Program-made: the position numbers and the translations under genes
Shown: piece after piece, positions 8,129-16,117 of the stretch
How positions within the stretch are numbered: position 1 is the stretch's first letter
How the letters are laid out: every line of letters begins with the position of its first letter
Notes under the pieces: generated by a model
Told to the model about the DNA's origin: nothing
What the model saw: only the letters and a program-made list of their open reading frames with translations
Databases searched by the model: none
Origin: Yoonia sp. SS1-5
Lineage (GTDB): Bacteria; Pseudomonadota; Alphaproteobacteria; Rhodobacterales; Rhodobacteraceae
Direction of reading: 5' to 3'
Assembly: GCF_038443705.2 (NCBI RefSeq)
Contig: NZ_CP151764.2
Location: 124,001 to 188,000 of the forward strand
Length of the DNA stretch: 64,000 nucleotides

Positions 8129-9220
8129 TTGAACGAGCTTGAATTAAGTCTGCAAGGTGCGAGTGACGAGCTCTTCACACGGTATGAGGCGTTAGCCACC
8201 GGTCTTGCTCCGATCCATCAAGAAGTTGTGGCAGGTGCCTCGGCAACCGATGGAGGTTGGCTTACCGACCATGGGCCTAAGCACATCGCAAAAGTTGGTA
8301 GCGAGGCAGCAAAAATTATCGGCCAGATGGGCGCTGAACTAGTTCCGTATGAGATCTTTCTGTTGCTGCTTTCGATACAAGTGCATGATATTGCGAATAT
8401 TTCCGGGCGGGCAAATCACGAAAACAGGATTGATGAAGTTTGGGGGCGTGTCTTTGGGCCGCTAGGCTTTGACTCGTTGGACAAAAATATGGCAATCCAG
8501 ATTGCTTCGACGCACGGCGGTAATTTCGAAGGGTCCAAGAGTACACTGCGGGCGGTCGAGCCGAATACGAAGTACAAGAACATTCCGATTAGACCAAGAC
8601 TATTGGCGGCAATCTTGAAGCTTGCCGATGAATTGGCCGAAGAAATCGATCGTGCATCTATTGTACAACTTGAGTTGGGCCTTCTGCCCAAAGAAAGTGA
8701 AGTATACCATATTTATTCTAGCGGGCTTCATACCGCTCATGTCGAGGCCTCATCCGGAACCATCGAGCTCAAGCTTGCTTTCTCAAGCGAGTATTTCGGT
8801 CGAAAATTTGGTAAAGGGAAAGGAGAGGTCTTCCTGTTAGAAGAAATCTTCGAGAGGACTTTGAAGACTTGGAGTGAAGCTATCTACTGTTCACGTTTTC
8901 TTCCAAATCTTTTGCTGACGACTGTGGACGTCGATGTACAGATTTTTGATGAAGAGACGAAGCTCGAGGCATGTCGCGTCAAATATCGTCTTGAAGACAC
9001 GGGATACCCGACCGTTGCAGCTGGTGACATATATGACGTCTGTCCAGACCTAGCGGACTTCAAAGGTAAGGGTCGACTCACACCAGAATCACTCAAAGCA
9101 ACGTTAAGTAGCGACAGCAGCGGGGCTTCTAGCTCAAGTGAAGCAGACGCCGATGAAGAAGATAAGGATGTCTCTTCGATTGGTCGGATTGTCAAAGCGG
9201 TATCAGGATTTTTTAAATGA
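8129..9220 (+). CDS. HD-domain protein, conflict-system type
   Basis: 363 residues starting at TTG 8129, supported by GGAG seven bases upstream; the upstream stop is only four bases away. HD-superfamily residues are in order: H48/H52 (TDHGPKHI), H86-D87 (SIQVHD), H97, H129 (STHGG), then KLADELAEEIDR at about 163-174. The segment resembles HD domains of bacterial conflict systems (HD-CE type), known to sit beside ATPases. It could be a nucleotide phosphohydrolase or a metal-dependent sensor. Residues about 326-350 are a Ser/Asp/Glu-rich linker before a short basic amphipathic end. Its stop overlaps the ATPase start (ATGA). Confidence 0.8.
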   Translation: MNELELSLQGASDELFTRYEALATGLAPIHQEVVAGASATDGGWLTDHGPKHIAKVGSEAAKIIGQMGAELVPYEIFLLLLSIQVHDIANISGRANHENRIDEVWGRVFGPLGFDSLDKNMAIQIASTHGGNFEGSKSTLRAVEPNTKYKNIPIRPRLLAAILKLADELAEEIDRASIVQLELGLLPKESEVYHIYSSGLHTAHVEASSGTIELKLAFSSEYFGRKFGKGKGEVFLLEEIFERTLKTWSEAIYCSRFLPNLLLTTVDVDVQIFDEETKLEACRVKYRLEDTGYPTVAAGDIYDVCPDLADFKGKGRLTPESLKATLSSDSSGASSSSEADADEEDKDVSSIGRIVKAVSGFFK

Positions 9221-11034
9221 AAACCATCGCAGAAAACCCATTTCGAGTACACACACCAGAATCTCTTTCCGCAGAGGAAGTTGTTAAGCTGTACGTCTCA
9301 GAAATGCCGGGCGCTGATGCGGTGCATAGTGCCGGTGACACGATGGTAGTTGGTTCTAGGGGAACCGGAAAAAGCATGATGCTTCGATATCTCGAACCTG
9401 ATTGCCAGTTGTTGGTCCAAAACCACAAATCGCAAGTGCGCATAACGGATATCGACTATTACGCGCTTTACGTGACCATCAAGCAAACCGATCTGATCTA
9501 CCCCGAACTTGAAAGCCTCGAAGGAACCTTCGCCGATCGTCCCGTGAACGAGCACTTTCTCATCCTTATTTTGGTTTGGAAGGCTGTATCTCGTTGCATT
9601 GATCAAGGAACATTGGACTTTGCTAAGAAGAACACTCTCGACACAGAAAATTCCAAGCTATTCAAGTTACTGAATAATTTTGTCGACTATGACGGGCAGA
9701 AGCCAAAGACGGATTTCGACCTTTTTCTCAGTCTTGTCGACTACCTGGCTGATCTGCACGCCGCCAGCCTGCAGTACCTAGACGAGATCCTCGCTGACCC
9801 AGACACCACTCCAAAGTTTGAGACGGTGCTACTAAGATTTTCAACTTTCTTGCTCCCGTTCCTCGAAGCGTGGGTTGGATTGGAGGGGATGCCAAGGACA
9901 CGAAAGCTGTTCATAATCATCGACGATGCTGACTATCTGAACGAGATGCAGACGAAAATTTTGAATACGTACGTCTCGACCCGACAGTCTTACATATTTT
10001 TTAAAATTGCGTCTGAGATTTATCAGTACAAGACGTTTAGCACTCTCGATGGCCGAAGGATTGAGGTGCCACATGATTTTGCGGAGATTAATACGGTAGA
10101 TATATACACATCGAATACTACAAGGGGCTATGAGGCCAGATTAACTCGCATAATTGACAAGAGGTTAGAACTTTACAACTTCGACAGGTCAAAAACTGGA
10201 CGCATCGCGAACGCTGAACAGTTTTTTCCGGAGGACGGTAAGCAAAAAAGCGAAATTTCCAAGCTAAGGAGGGAGATATCCACAGGAGCGCACAAGGTGA
10301 CAAGCGGCGCATCCCGGCCGCGCGACAACGCCTACCGTTATGCAATTCCAGAGTATATCCGCTTGCTTGGTGGCGAAAAGAAGTCGCGGAGCAACTACAG
10401 CTACAGTGGCTACAATCAACTGGTCAATATTTCTTCCGGGATTCCTCGTTACTTCTTGGAGGCAGCTTATCTGATGTATGACCGCATGAAAGCGCTTCAT
10501 GACGGTGAATTCACATTCATTGACCCTAGCGTCCAAAACACGGTGGTTCGAGAACAAGCCGAACGCATCGTCATGGAAGAGCTGGAACGTCTCAAGCTGA
10601 GCGATACCCATCTCGATGGTTCATCGGCGACCGCTGTTCTCCTGCACAATCTGATCATTTCTTTAGGATCATTTTTTCAAGTCTCCCTGCTCGATACCCA
10701 AGCAACAGAACGAAGGTATTTTTCGTTCGCTCTTTCTCAAACACCAACCCCCGATCTGGAGAAAGTTCTCAGGTTCGGTGTACGAAATTCGATGTTCACT
10801 AGGACAACGATTGGACGGAAAGAGGGCTTCGGACGAACGCACCGATACATACTTACACGCCGTGTAGCACCTTACTTCACGTTAGACCCAAACGGATTTA
10901 CAGCTTACAAGTTTTTGACAAACAGTGCGTTGGAGCGAATGATGCACGACCCTGACGGATTCAGGCAAGAGTTGAGAAGGAAAACCGCAGACGGCGGTAT
11001 CGGTCCGTTATTCGACGGGCTGGAAGATCAATGA
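9217..11034 (+). CDS. P-loop ATPase of the MTase-HD operon
   Basis: 605 residues, start overlapping the HD gene stop. Walker A is GSRGTGKS (46-53); Walker B is KLFIIIDDAD (230-239) with Asp236/Asp237. This suits an ORC/STAND- or KAP-like AAA-type NTPase. The region after Walker B is long and helical, without a recognisable nuclease or helicase motif. It carries a Ser/Tyr-rich stretch (SRSNYSYSGYNQ) at about 389-400 and a winged-helix-like tail. In related conflict operons such ATPases act as switches or assembly motors that control an effector. The subfamily cannot be fixed without a profile search. Confidence 0.8.
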   Translation: MKTIAENPFRVHTPESLSAEEVVKLYVSEMPGADAVHSAGDTMVVGSRGTGKSMMLRYLEPDCQLLVQNHKSQVRITDIDYYALYVTIKQTDLIYPELESLEGTFADRPVNEHFLILILVWKAVSRCIDQGTLDFAKKNTLDTENSKLFKLLNNFVDYDGQKPKTDFDLFLSLVDYLADLHAASLQYLDEILADPDTTPKFETVLLRFSTFLLPFLEAWVGLEGMPRTRKLFIIIDDADYLNEMQTKILNTYVSTRQSYIFFKIASEIYQYKTFSTLDGRRIEVPHDFAEINTVDIYTSNTTRGYEARLTRIIDKRLELYNFDRSKTGRIANAEQFFPEDGKQKSEISKLRREISTGAHKVTSGASRPRDNAYRYAIPEYIRLLGGEKKSRSNYSYSGYNQLVNISSGIPRYFLEAAYLMYDRMKALHDGEFTFIDPSVQNTVVREQAERIVMEELERLKLSDTHLDGSSATAVLLHNLIISLGSFFQVSLLDTQATERRYFSFALSQTPTPDLEKVLRFGVRNSMFTRTTIGRKEGFGRTHRYILTRRVAPYFTLDPNGFTAYKFLTNSALERMMHDPDGFRQELRRKTADGGIGPLFDGLEDQ

Positions 11035-12002
11035 AGCATCTTCAGGATAATTTCGATTGGTCGCGCAAAGATGGGGTTCCGGACCTCGGCAACGCAATTG
11101 TTTTACTTTGGAATGGCTTTGAGCCTCGTTCAACCGCGCTGGTAAGACATGCCAATGCTTCAGCAGCCAACAAGGTGTTCATACTTAAGTTTGCTGATAG
11201 TCAATTTGATCTTTCAGAGAACGACAAGTGCTTGGACCTGCAGCTTGATCAAAAAAAGGCCTTCCGCGTTGATGTTGACCGCGGGAGCCAATTTAGAACA
11301 TATCAGACGATAAGAACCCAGATTGCTGAAAGTGATCCAAGTCTAAAGATTGTCTTTGATATCACATGCTTTCCCCGGGATGTGCTCTTGCTCATTCTTT
11401 ATGTCCTTTGGAGCCTGTCGCGCCTTGACCAAGTAGTTTGCGTCTACAACGTCGCTAAAGACTACAGCACGGAACAGTCGGAGATATCGAAGAAGTGGTT
11501 GAGCAAAGGTGTGTCGAGTGTCAGCCCAGTAATCGGATTCCGCGGAGTGCTCAGGCCAGATCGTCCCTTGCAAGTTGTTGGGCTGGTCGGGTTTGATGAT
11601 CAACGAGTCACGCAGATCGCGGACATTCTATCACCCAGCTCTCTGGTCTTTGCTCACGGAGATACTCAGCTTAAAGAGCGCGAATGGCTTGTCTCCCAAG
11701 GTATGGATGCCGTCGGGCTTTTGTTGAACCGATTTGATGAAAGTCGACAGGACACATTCATATGCGAAGATGGTCAGAGTGTCAGCGCAATGCTAGACCG
11801 AGCGAGAGCCGCAAAGCCTGATCATAACTTAGTTATTGTCCCCATGAACAATAAGATTTCGACACTGTTCGCCGCAACGTATTGTCTGAAAAACCGTGAT
11901 GTTCAGATCTGCTACGGTGGTGCGCTTATCTACAACCACAGCCACTACTCAGAGGAATCCGACAAGTTCTTTCATTGGACAGCTATCTCAGAGTCCGCAT
12001 AG
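11031..12002 (+). CDS. Unrecognised protein, last gene of MTase-HD-ATPase operon
   Basis: 323 residues, coupled by an ATGA overlap to the ATPase gene. No family is recognised. The pattern of short hydrophobic strands alternating with helices (NAIVLLWNGF, LKIVFDITCFPRDVLLLIL, LQVVGLVGFDD, NLVIVPMNN, DVQICYGG) suggests two Rossmann-like halves, about 1-170 and 171-323. Conserved-looking acidic and polar residues follow the strands (DITCFPRD, GFDDQR, HGDTQLKERE). There is no HxH, PD-(D/E)xK or TIR signature. As the only uncharacterised component it is a candidate effector or sensor. The IS element lies 111 bases downstream and does not interrupt it. Confidence 0.7.
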   Translation: MKHLQDNFDWSRKDGVPDLGNAIVLLWNGFEPRSTALVRHANASAANKVFILKFADSQFDLSENDKCLDLQLDQKKAFRVDVDRGSQFRTYQTIRTQIAESDPSLKIVFDITCFPRDVLLLILYVLWSLSRLDQVVCVYNVAKDYSTEQSEISKKWLSKGVSSVSPVIGFRGVLRPDRPLQVVGLVGFDDQRVTQIADILSPSSLVFAHGDTQLKEREWLVSQGMDAVGLLLNRFDESRQDTFICEDGQSVSAMLDRARAAKPDHNLVIVPMNNKISTLFAATYCLKNRDVQICYGGALIYNHSHYSEESDKFFHWTAISESA

Positions 12003-12116
12003 CGTTCAATTCTACGGTTCCTTGCTTCATTCGCCCAGCGTCCAACAACCTCAAACTTCCGCTTTTTGAGAACCGGTATCTTGGTTTGCTCTCGCAGCGA
12101 ACGACCGCTTTCCGCC

Positions 12117-12134
12117 GATGTCGTTGAAAAACTC
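12117..12134 (+). repeat. Left inverted repeat of the IS1182-like element
   Basis: The 18 bases GATGTCGTTGAAAAACTC match the complement of 13647-13664 exactly; similarity continues outward with mismatches (GCC against GCG). Confidence 0.8.
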
Positions 12135-12204
12135 GCTGATTTCGGCGGTGTGCGCGGGGCTGTTGGTCTGATTTTGTTGGGCAGTCTGAGGCGGCACCAC
12201 CCTG

Positions 12205-13587
12205 CTACCCTATGGCAGGTACCATGGGCTTCAGTTTGGCCAGTTTCCGGAGGTTCTGGGCGGTGGCTGCGAGGGTAAATTCGTCTTGGACGCCACATGG
12301 CCCTCGTAATCGGAGTCTGCCTAGCCCGAGGATGCATTTGAGATGTGCGAAGAGCATTTCGACCTTCTTTCGTCGTCTCTGAGCGGTCGGGTTGAACTCG
12401 GAGGCCGTGCACAGCCGCGCAAAGTCTCTGACGATCTCATATTCTTCACGATTGATGCTGCGCGTCGCGGTGTTTGGGCAGCATTTAGGTTTTGACAGGC
12501 ATCTCTGGCAATCGAGTTTCAGGCTGCGATACTGACGGCGACCAGGTTTGGGTTTGTGTCTGCTCGGGTCGGAATAATTACGCCGTGTGTGGTGGAGTTC
12601 TTTGCCTTCCGGGCAAATATACCGGTCATTGTCTGCGTCCCAGGTGAAGTCGGATCGCGACCAGGTGCCATCCTTGCGCTTTGAGTGGTCAATGACAGGG
12701 ATGAAGGGCAGGATTTTCCGTTTGAGTGTGAGCCAAACCAGGTTCTCGGAAGACCCGTAAGCCGTGTCCGCTGCCACCCAATCAGGCTTCAGGCCAAAGC
12801 GGTCTTCGGTGCGGTCAATCATCTTGCGCATGGCACCCACCTCTGCCTGCCGGATCGACCGGCTGGCGTCCACATCAACGATAACCCCGTGATCTGTGTC
12901 GATCAGGTAATTGTCTGAATACGCGAAGAAGGCGGGGCCTTTGCGCGCGGCAGTCCATTGACTGGCGGGGTCGGCATGGGCGGTGAACTTGGGTGTTGTC
13001 TCACTGGCCGCCCCGAAGGCAGCATCATCGAGAACGTCGAGATATTCGCGAACCGCCCGGGGTGCATCTTCCGGTTTGACCGTGCGCTCCTCCCAGCTCT
13101 CAGGGTTGCTGGAGTTCTGTTTCTGGACGTCGGCAACGATCAGACTGGCATCAGCGGCAAAACCCTGACCGCCCACCAGCCCCTCTTCAATACAGCGCGC
13201 AACGGTCATCTCAAAAACATGGCGCAGCAGGTCACTCTCGCGAAAGCGGCCGTGGCGGTTTTTGGAGAAGGTAGAATGATCTGGAATGCTGTCACTCAAC
13301 TCGAGGCGGCAAAACCATCGATACGCCAGGTTCAGATGTACCTCTTCACAAAGGCGGCGCTCAGACCGAATGCCAAAGCAATAACCCGCCAGCAACATTC
13401 GGATCAGCAACTCGGGATCGATCGACGGGCGGCCCGTGTGGCTGTAGAAATCTGCCAGATGGCCGCGGATGCTGCTCAGATCGAGATGCCGATCAATCGA
13501 CCGCAGCAGATGATCTTGAGGGACATGAGCCTCCAGCGAGAACTCGTAGAACAATGCCGCTTGCGCTTCCTGCCTCGGTCCCATCAT
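12205..13587 (-). CDS. IS1182-family transposase
   Basis: 460 residues, full length for the family. The N-terminal domain (LRSIDRHLDLSSIRGHLADF, RPSIDPELLIRMLLAGYCFG) is the typical IS5/IS1182 DUF772 region. The DDE catalytic core follows, with FAADASLI near 155 and VAADTAYGS near 272. A cysteine-rich segment (LDCQRCLSKPKCCP) precedes the conserved RRRKKVEMLFAHLKCILGL, which carries the acidic residue. It cuts and pastes the element between inverted repeats. The start is one of two adjacent ATGs. No frameshift or internal stop is seen. Confidence 0.95.
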   Translation of the reverse strand: MMGPRQEAQAALFYEFSLEAHVPQDHLLRSIDRHLDLSSIRGHLADFYSHTGRPSIDPELLIRMLLAGYCFGIRSERRLCEEVHLNLAYRWFCRLELSDSIPDHSTFSKNRHGRFRESDLLRHVFEMTVARCIEEGLVGGQGFAADASLIVADVQKQNSSNPESWEERTVKPEDAPRAVREYLDVLDDAAFGAASETTPKFTAHADPASQWTAARKGPAFFAYSDNYLIDTDHGVIVDVDASRSIRQAEVGAMRKMIDRTEDRFGLKPDWVAADTAYGSSENLVWLTLKRKILPFIPVIDHSKRKDGTWSRSDFTWDADNDRYICPEGKELHHTRRNYSDPSRHKPKPGRRQYRSLKLDCQRCLSKPKCCPNTATRSINREEYEIVRDFARLCTASEFNPTAQRRRKKVEMLFAHLKCILGLGRLRLRGPCGVQDEFTLAATAQNLRKLAKLKPMVPAIG

Positions 13588-13646
13588 CGCAATCTACCTC
13601 CTTCAATAACAGAAGTGAATCAGCGAGTTGGTTCCAGATCAAGTAA

Positions 13647-13664
13647 GAGTTTTTCAACGACATC
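13647..13664 (-). repeat. Right inverted repeat of the IS1182-like element
   Basis: Exact complement of 12117-12134. It lies 60 bases upstream of the transposase start and 39 bases before the abiE -35 box, so the IS ends close to the abiE promoter without entering it. Confidence 0.8.
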
Positions 13665-13702
13665 CGCCCGACGTGCAGAGGGGTACCGATGTCGACAGCC
13701 CC

Positions 13703-13735
13703 TTGACGTTCAGAAAAACATACCCTATTTTCTGA
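13703..13735 (+). promoter_or_regulatory. abiE promoter with overlapping operator
   Basis: TTGACG (13703-13708), a 17-base spacer, then TATTTT (13726-13731) make a near-consensus sigma-70 promoter 19 bases ahead of the abiEi ATG. An inverted repeat, TCAGAAAA (13710-13717) and TTTTCTGA (13728-13735), covers the spacer and the -10 box. AbiEi antitoxins are known to repress their own operon through inverted repeats, so this is the likely operator. Confidence 0.75.
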
Positions 13736-13749
13736 CATGGAGTTGAGCC

Positions 13750-14346
13750 ATGATCACGTCGAAAATTAAGCAACGTATTGTTGGGAAGGGCCGAGGCGCC
13801 ATCTTCGCGCCGTCGAACTTCCTCGATATCGGATCGCGCGCAAGCGTGGATCAGGCATTGTCACGCCTGGCGGATCAGGGTGTGATCCGGCGTCTGACGC
13901 GTGGGCTTTACGACTATCCAAAGCACAGCTCCCGTTTCGGTGTCTTGGCCCCGTCTGCTGATGACATCGCGCGCGCCGTTGCCCGGAAGGACAACCAGGT
14001 TCTGCAGCCCTCCCCTGCCATGGCGGCGAACCAGTTGGGTCTATCCACCCAAGTGCCGTCCAATCCGACCTACATGACCGACGGGCCGACACGAACCAAG
14101 AAGATCGGACGGCAGGTGATCCAGTTCCGAAACGCCTCCCCGAAGACCTTGGTTGGTGCCGGTTCTAAGACGGGCACTGTGTTTCAGGCGCTCCGTTATG
14201 TCGGCAAGGATCGTATCGACGATCAGGTGATTGGCAAGATCGCCCGCACGCTGGATTCCAAGGACCGGGCGCAGCTTGCAAAGCAAAGCCGACATGTTCC
14301 GGCCTGGATGCATCCTGTCGTTCAGCAAATCGTGGCATACGCCTAA
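13750..14346 (+). CDS. abiEi: AbiEi-type antitoxin (DUF6088)
   Basis: 198 residues, GGAG seven bases before the ATG. An N-terminal winged helix (about 1-60: ASVDQALSRLADQGVIRRLTRGLYDYP) binds DNA, and the C-terminal part is the antitoxin domain. It pairs with the nucleotidyltransferase toxin two bases downstream. In type IV AbiE systems the antitoxin does not bind the toxin protein directly; it counters its effect and represses the operon. The matching inverted repeat upstream supports this. AbiE systems block phage spread by abortive infection, or stabilise plasmids. Confidence 0.88.
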   Translation: MITSKIKQRIVGKGRGAIFAPSNFLDIGSRASVDQALSRLADQGVIRRLTRGLYDYPKHSSRFGVLAPSADDIARAVARKDNQVLQPSPAMAANQLGLSTQVPSNPTYMTDGPTRTKKIGRQVIQFRNASPKTLVGAGSKTGTVFQALRYVGKDRIDDQVIGKIARTLDSKDRAQLAKQSRHVPAWMHPVVQQIVAYA

Positions 14347-14348
14347 GC

Positions 14349-15359
14349 ATGGATGCCTTTGCAAACGACACACCAGCAAACCGCGACGAAGCTTTTCGGC
14401 AAGCGGCAGCAGAACTCGGGTTTGCCTGGGCGATTGTCGAAAAGGACTTCTGGGTCTGCTGGTCGCTCCAGCACCTGTTTGCCCTGCCCTCCTTTGGCGA
14501 TCACCTGATCTTTAAAGGAGGTACATCGCTCTCGAAAGCCTATGACGTCATCCAGCGGTTCTCTGAGGACGTCGATCTGTCGCTTGATCGCGCCCAACTC
14601 GGGTTCGAGGGAGACAGTGACCCTGAGAGCCCCGACCTCTCGGGCGGCAAACGCAAATCGCTGCTACAGGATCTTCAGGAGGCCGCCGAGGCCACAGTGG
14701 CAGGCCCCCTGCTCGATGAAATCAACACCGCCTTCGCAGCGCGCCTGGATCAGCCGTTCTCGCTCCAGATCGACGACGGCGACCCTCAGACCATCTTATT
14801 TGCCTACCCGTCTCTCGATGACAAAGACCAAGGTTACGTCAAGCCCGTTGTGCGTTTTGAGTTCGGCGCGCGTGGCGCACAGCTTCCGGCCGAACAACGA
14901 ACCCTCTCAACCTATATCCAACAAGCCTTTCCCGATCTGCCCGGCCTTAACCCTGTTGATGTGCGCACCCTCGGTATCGAACGGACCTTCTGGGAGAAGG
15001 CGACGATCCTACACATGTTGTTCCATCAGGACAGAAGCAAACCGCTCGCTGACCGCATGTCCCGGCACTACTATGACATGGCGCAACTGACCCAGCACAA
15101 CGCCAAGGCGCGGGCTTTGGCCAATCTCGACCTCTTGAGCGAGGTTGGCCATCATAAGTCGGTGTTCTTCAAAGCGGCCTGGGCGAGATACGAAGACGCA
15201 AAACCGGGATCGCTTCGCCTAGCCCCAGGCAAAGACCTCGAGGCCGCACTCCGTCGGGACTATGCCGGAATGCATGAGATGATCATGGGTGACGCGCCAA
15301 GCTTTGATGACGTGATGAGCGCGATCGCGGCGCTGGAAGCGGAAATCAACTCAGCCTGA
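14349..15359 (+). CDS. abiEii: AbiEii nucleotidyltransferase toxin
   Basis: 336 residues, beginning two bases after the antitoxin stop with no ribosome site of its own, so translation is probably coupled. The DNA polymerase-beta-like signature is intact: FKGGTSLSKAYDVIQRFSED (55-74) followed by VDLSL, which is the GG[T/S]...RxSxDxD motif of AbiEii/DUF1814. Homologous toxins transfer nucleotides to tRNA acceptor ends and stop growth. The frame is complete, with no truncation. Together with the IS and Tn3 elements it marks this stretch as an accessory, defence-rich region. Confidence 0.9.
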   Translation: MDAFANDTPANRDEAFRQAAAELGFAWAIVEKDFWVCWSLQHLFALPSFGDHLIFKGGTSLSKAYDVIQRFSEDVDLSLDRAQLGFEGDSDPESPDLSGGKRKSLLQDLQEAAEATVAGPLLDEINTAFAARLDQPFSLQIDDGDPQTILFAYPSLDDKDQGYVKPVVRFEFGARGAQLPAEQRTLSTYIQQAFPDLPGLNPVDVRTLGIERTFWEKATILHMLFHQDRSKPLADRMSRHYYDMAQLTQHNAKARALANLDLLSEVGHHKSVFFKAAWARYEDAKPGSLRLAPGKDLEAALRRDYAGMHEMIMGDAPSFDDVMSAIAALEAEINSA

Positions 15360-15442
15360 CCTCGCAGAGCTTGGTTATTGGAGATCATAAAACTGGTGAT
15401 TGAGAGCCATTAGAGCTTCGACTGCCAGGCCAGCAAATGGTG

Positions 15443-15473
15443 ATGAGTTATAGGATGCAGCTCTATAACTCAT
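15443..15473. terminator. Perfect 11-bp stem-loop between convergent genes
   Basis: ATGAGTTATAG (15443-15453) and CTATAACTCAT (15463-15473) enclose a 9-base loop. It lies between abiEii and scpB, which converge here, so a bidirectional terminator is likely. The stem is AT-rich and has no long T-tract. Confidence 0.45.
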
Positions 15474-15521
15474 AAATGGCCCAAATTTGAGCGATAGATC
15501 GCGATTTTCGCCGCTGGCATG

Positions 15522-16115
15522 TCATTCTGCAGCCAGTCCCGCATCCGTCAGCTGTTCACGGTCCGGCAGGTCTTGGAGCGACTCCAGCTCGAACGCCACG
15601 AGAAACTTCTCCGTCGTCACATAGGTGTAGGGTGCTCCGCGCCGCGGCGACCGTGGTCCGGTCCCGATCAATCCGCGGGCATGTAGCCGCCCGATAAGGT
15701 CGCGGCTGATCTCCTTGCCGAAGATGTCCTTGAGCCCGTCCCGGGTGATCGGCTGGTGGTAGGCGATGGCGGCCAACACGGCAACGTCGTATTCGCGTAG
15801 GTCGAGATCCTGATCGCCGACATCCGCCGCGGTCTGGATCGCCGCCGCATAGGCCGGCCGCGTCCGCAGCATCCATCCGCCGGCCACTTTAGCGACTTCG
15901 AAGGACCGCCCCTCGAGATCAGCCACGAGATCGTCGATCAGCAGATCGACCGAGGCCCCCTGCCCCACTACGCGCGCCAGGTCCTCGCGCGGCACGGGTG
16001 ACGCTGAGGCAAACAGCACGGCTTCGATCCGGCGCATCCATTCGCACCAGCGCAACTCTTGGGGAAGCTCTTCAAGCTCCCGATCAAGCCCCTCGTCTGT
16101 CTGATCCTTGGCCAT
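15522..16115 (-). CDS. scpB: ScpB-family segregation/condensation protein (accessory copy)
   Basis: 197 residues. The winged-helix pattern of ScpB is clear: WMRRIEAVLFASASPVPREDLARVV (about 26-50), then YDVAVLAAIAYHQPITRDGLKDIFGKEIS and LIGRLHARGLI. ScpB binds ScpA and SMC in the chromosome condensation complex. No scpA or smc is nearby. In Rhodobacterales and rhizobia a second scpB commonly sits beside a DUF1403 gene on plasmids or islands, as here, with two bases between them. A role in plasmid or island maintenance is inferred. Confidence 0.85.
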   Translation of the reverse strand: MAKDQTDEGLDRELEELPQELRWCEWMRRIEAVLFASASPVPREDLARVVGQGASVDLLIDDLVADLEGRSFEVAKVAGGWMLRTRPAYAAAIQTAADVGDQDLDLREYDVAVLAAIAYHQPITRDGLKDIFGKEISRDLIGRLHARGLIGTGPRSPRRGAPYTYVTTEKFLVAFELESLQDLPDREQLTDAGLAAE

Positions 16116-16117
16116 CG

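Larger units (their letters stand above)
12114..13667 (-). mobile_element. IS1182-like insertion sequence
   Basis: A 1.55-kb element with a single transposase gene, bounded by terminal inverted repeats sharing GATGTCGTTGAAAAACTC (12117-12134, and its complement at 13647-13664). A mismatch just outside makes the exact outer ends uncertain by a few bases. No direct target repeat is obvious. It lies between the methyltransferase operon and abiE and seems to break neither. The transposase frame is intact, so the element may be active. Confidence 0.85.

Noticed and set aside
12958..13746. 262-residue plus-strand frame over the IS
   Set aside because: Antisense to the IS1182 transposase and runs over its inverted repeat.
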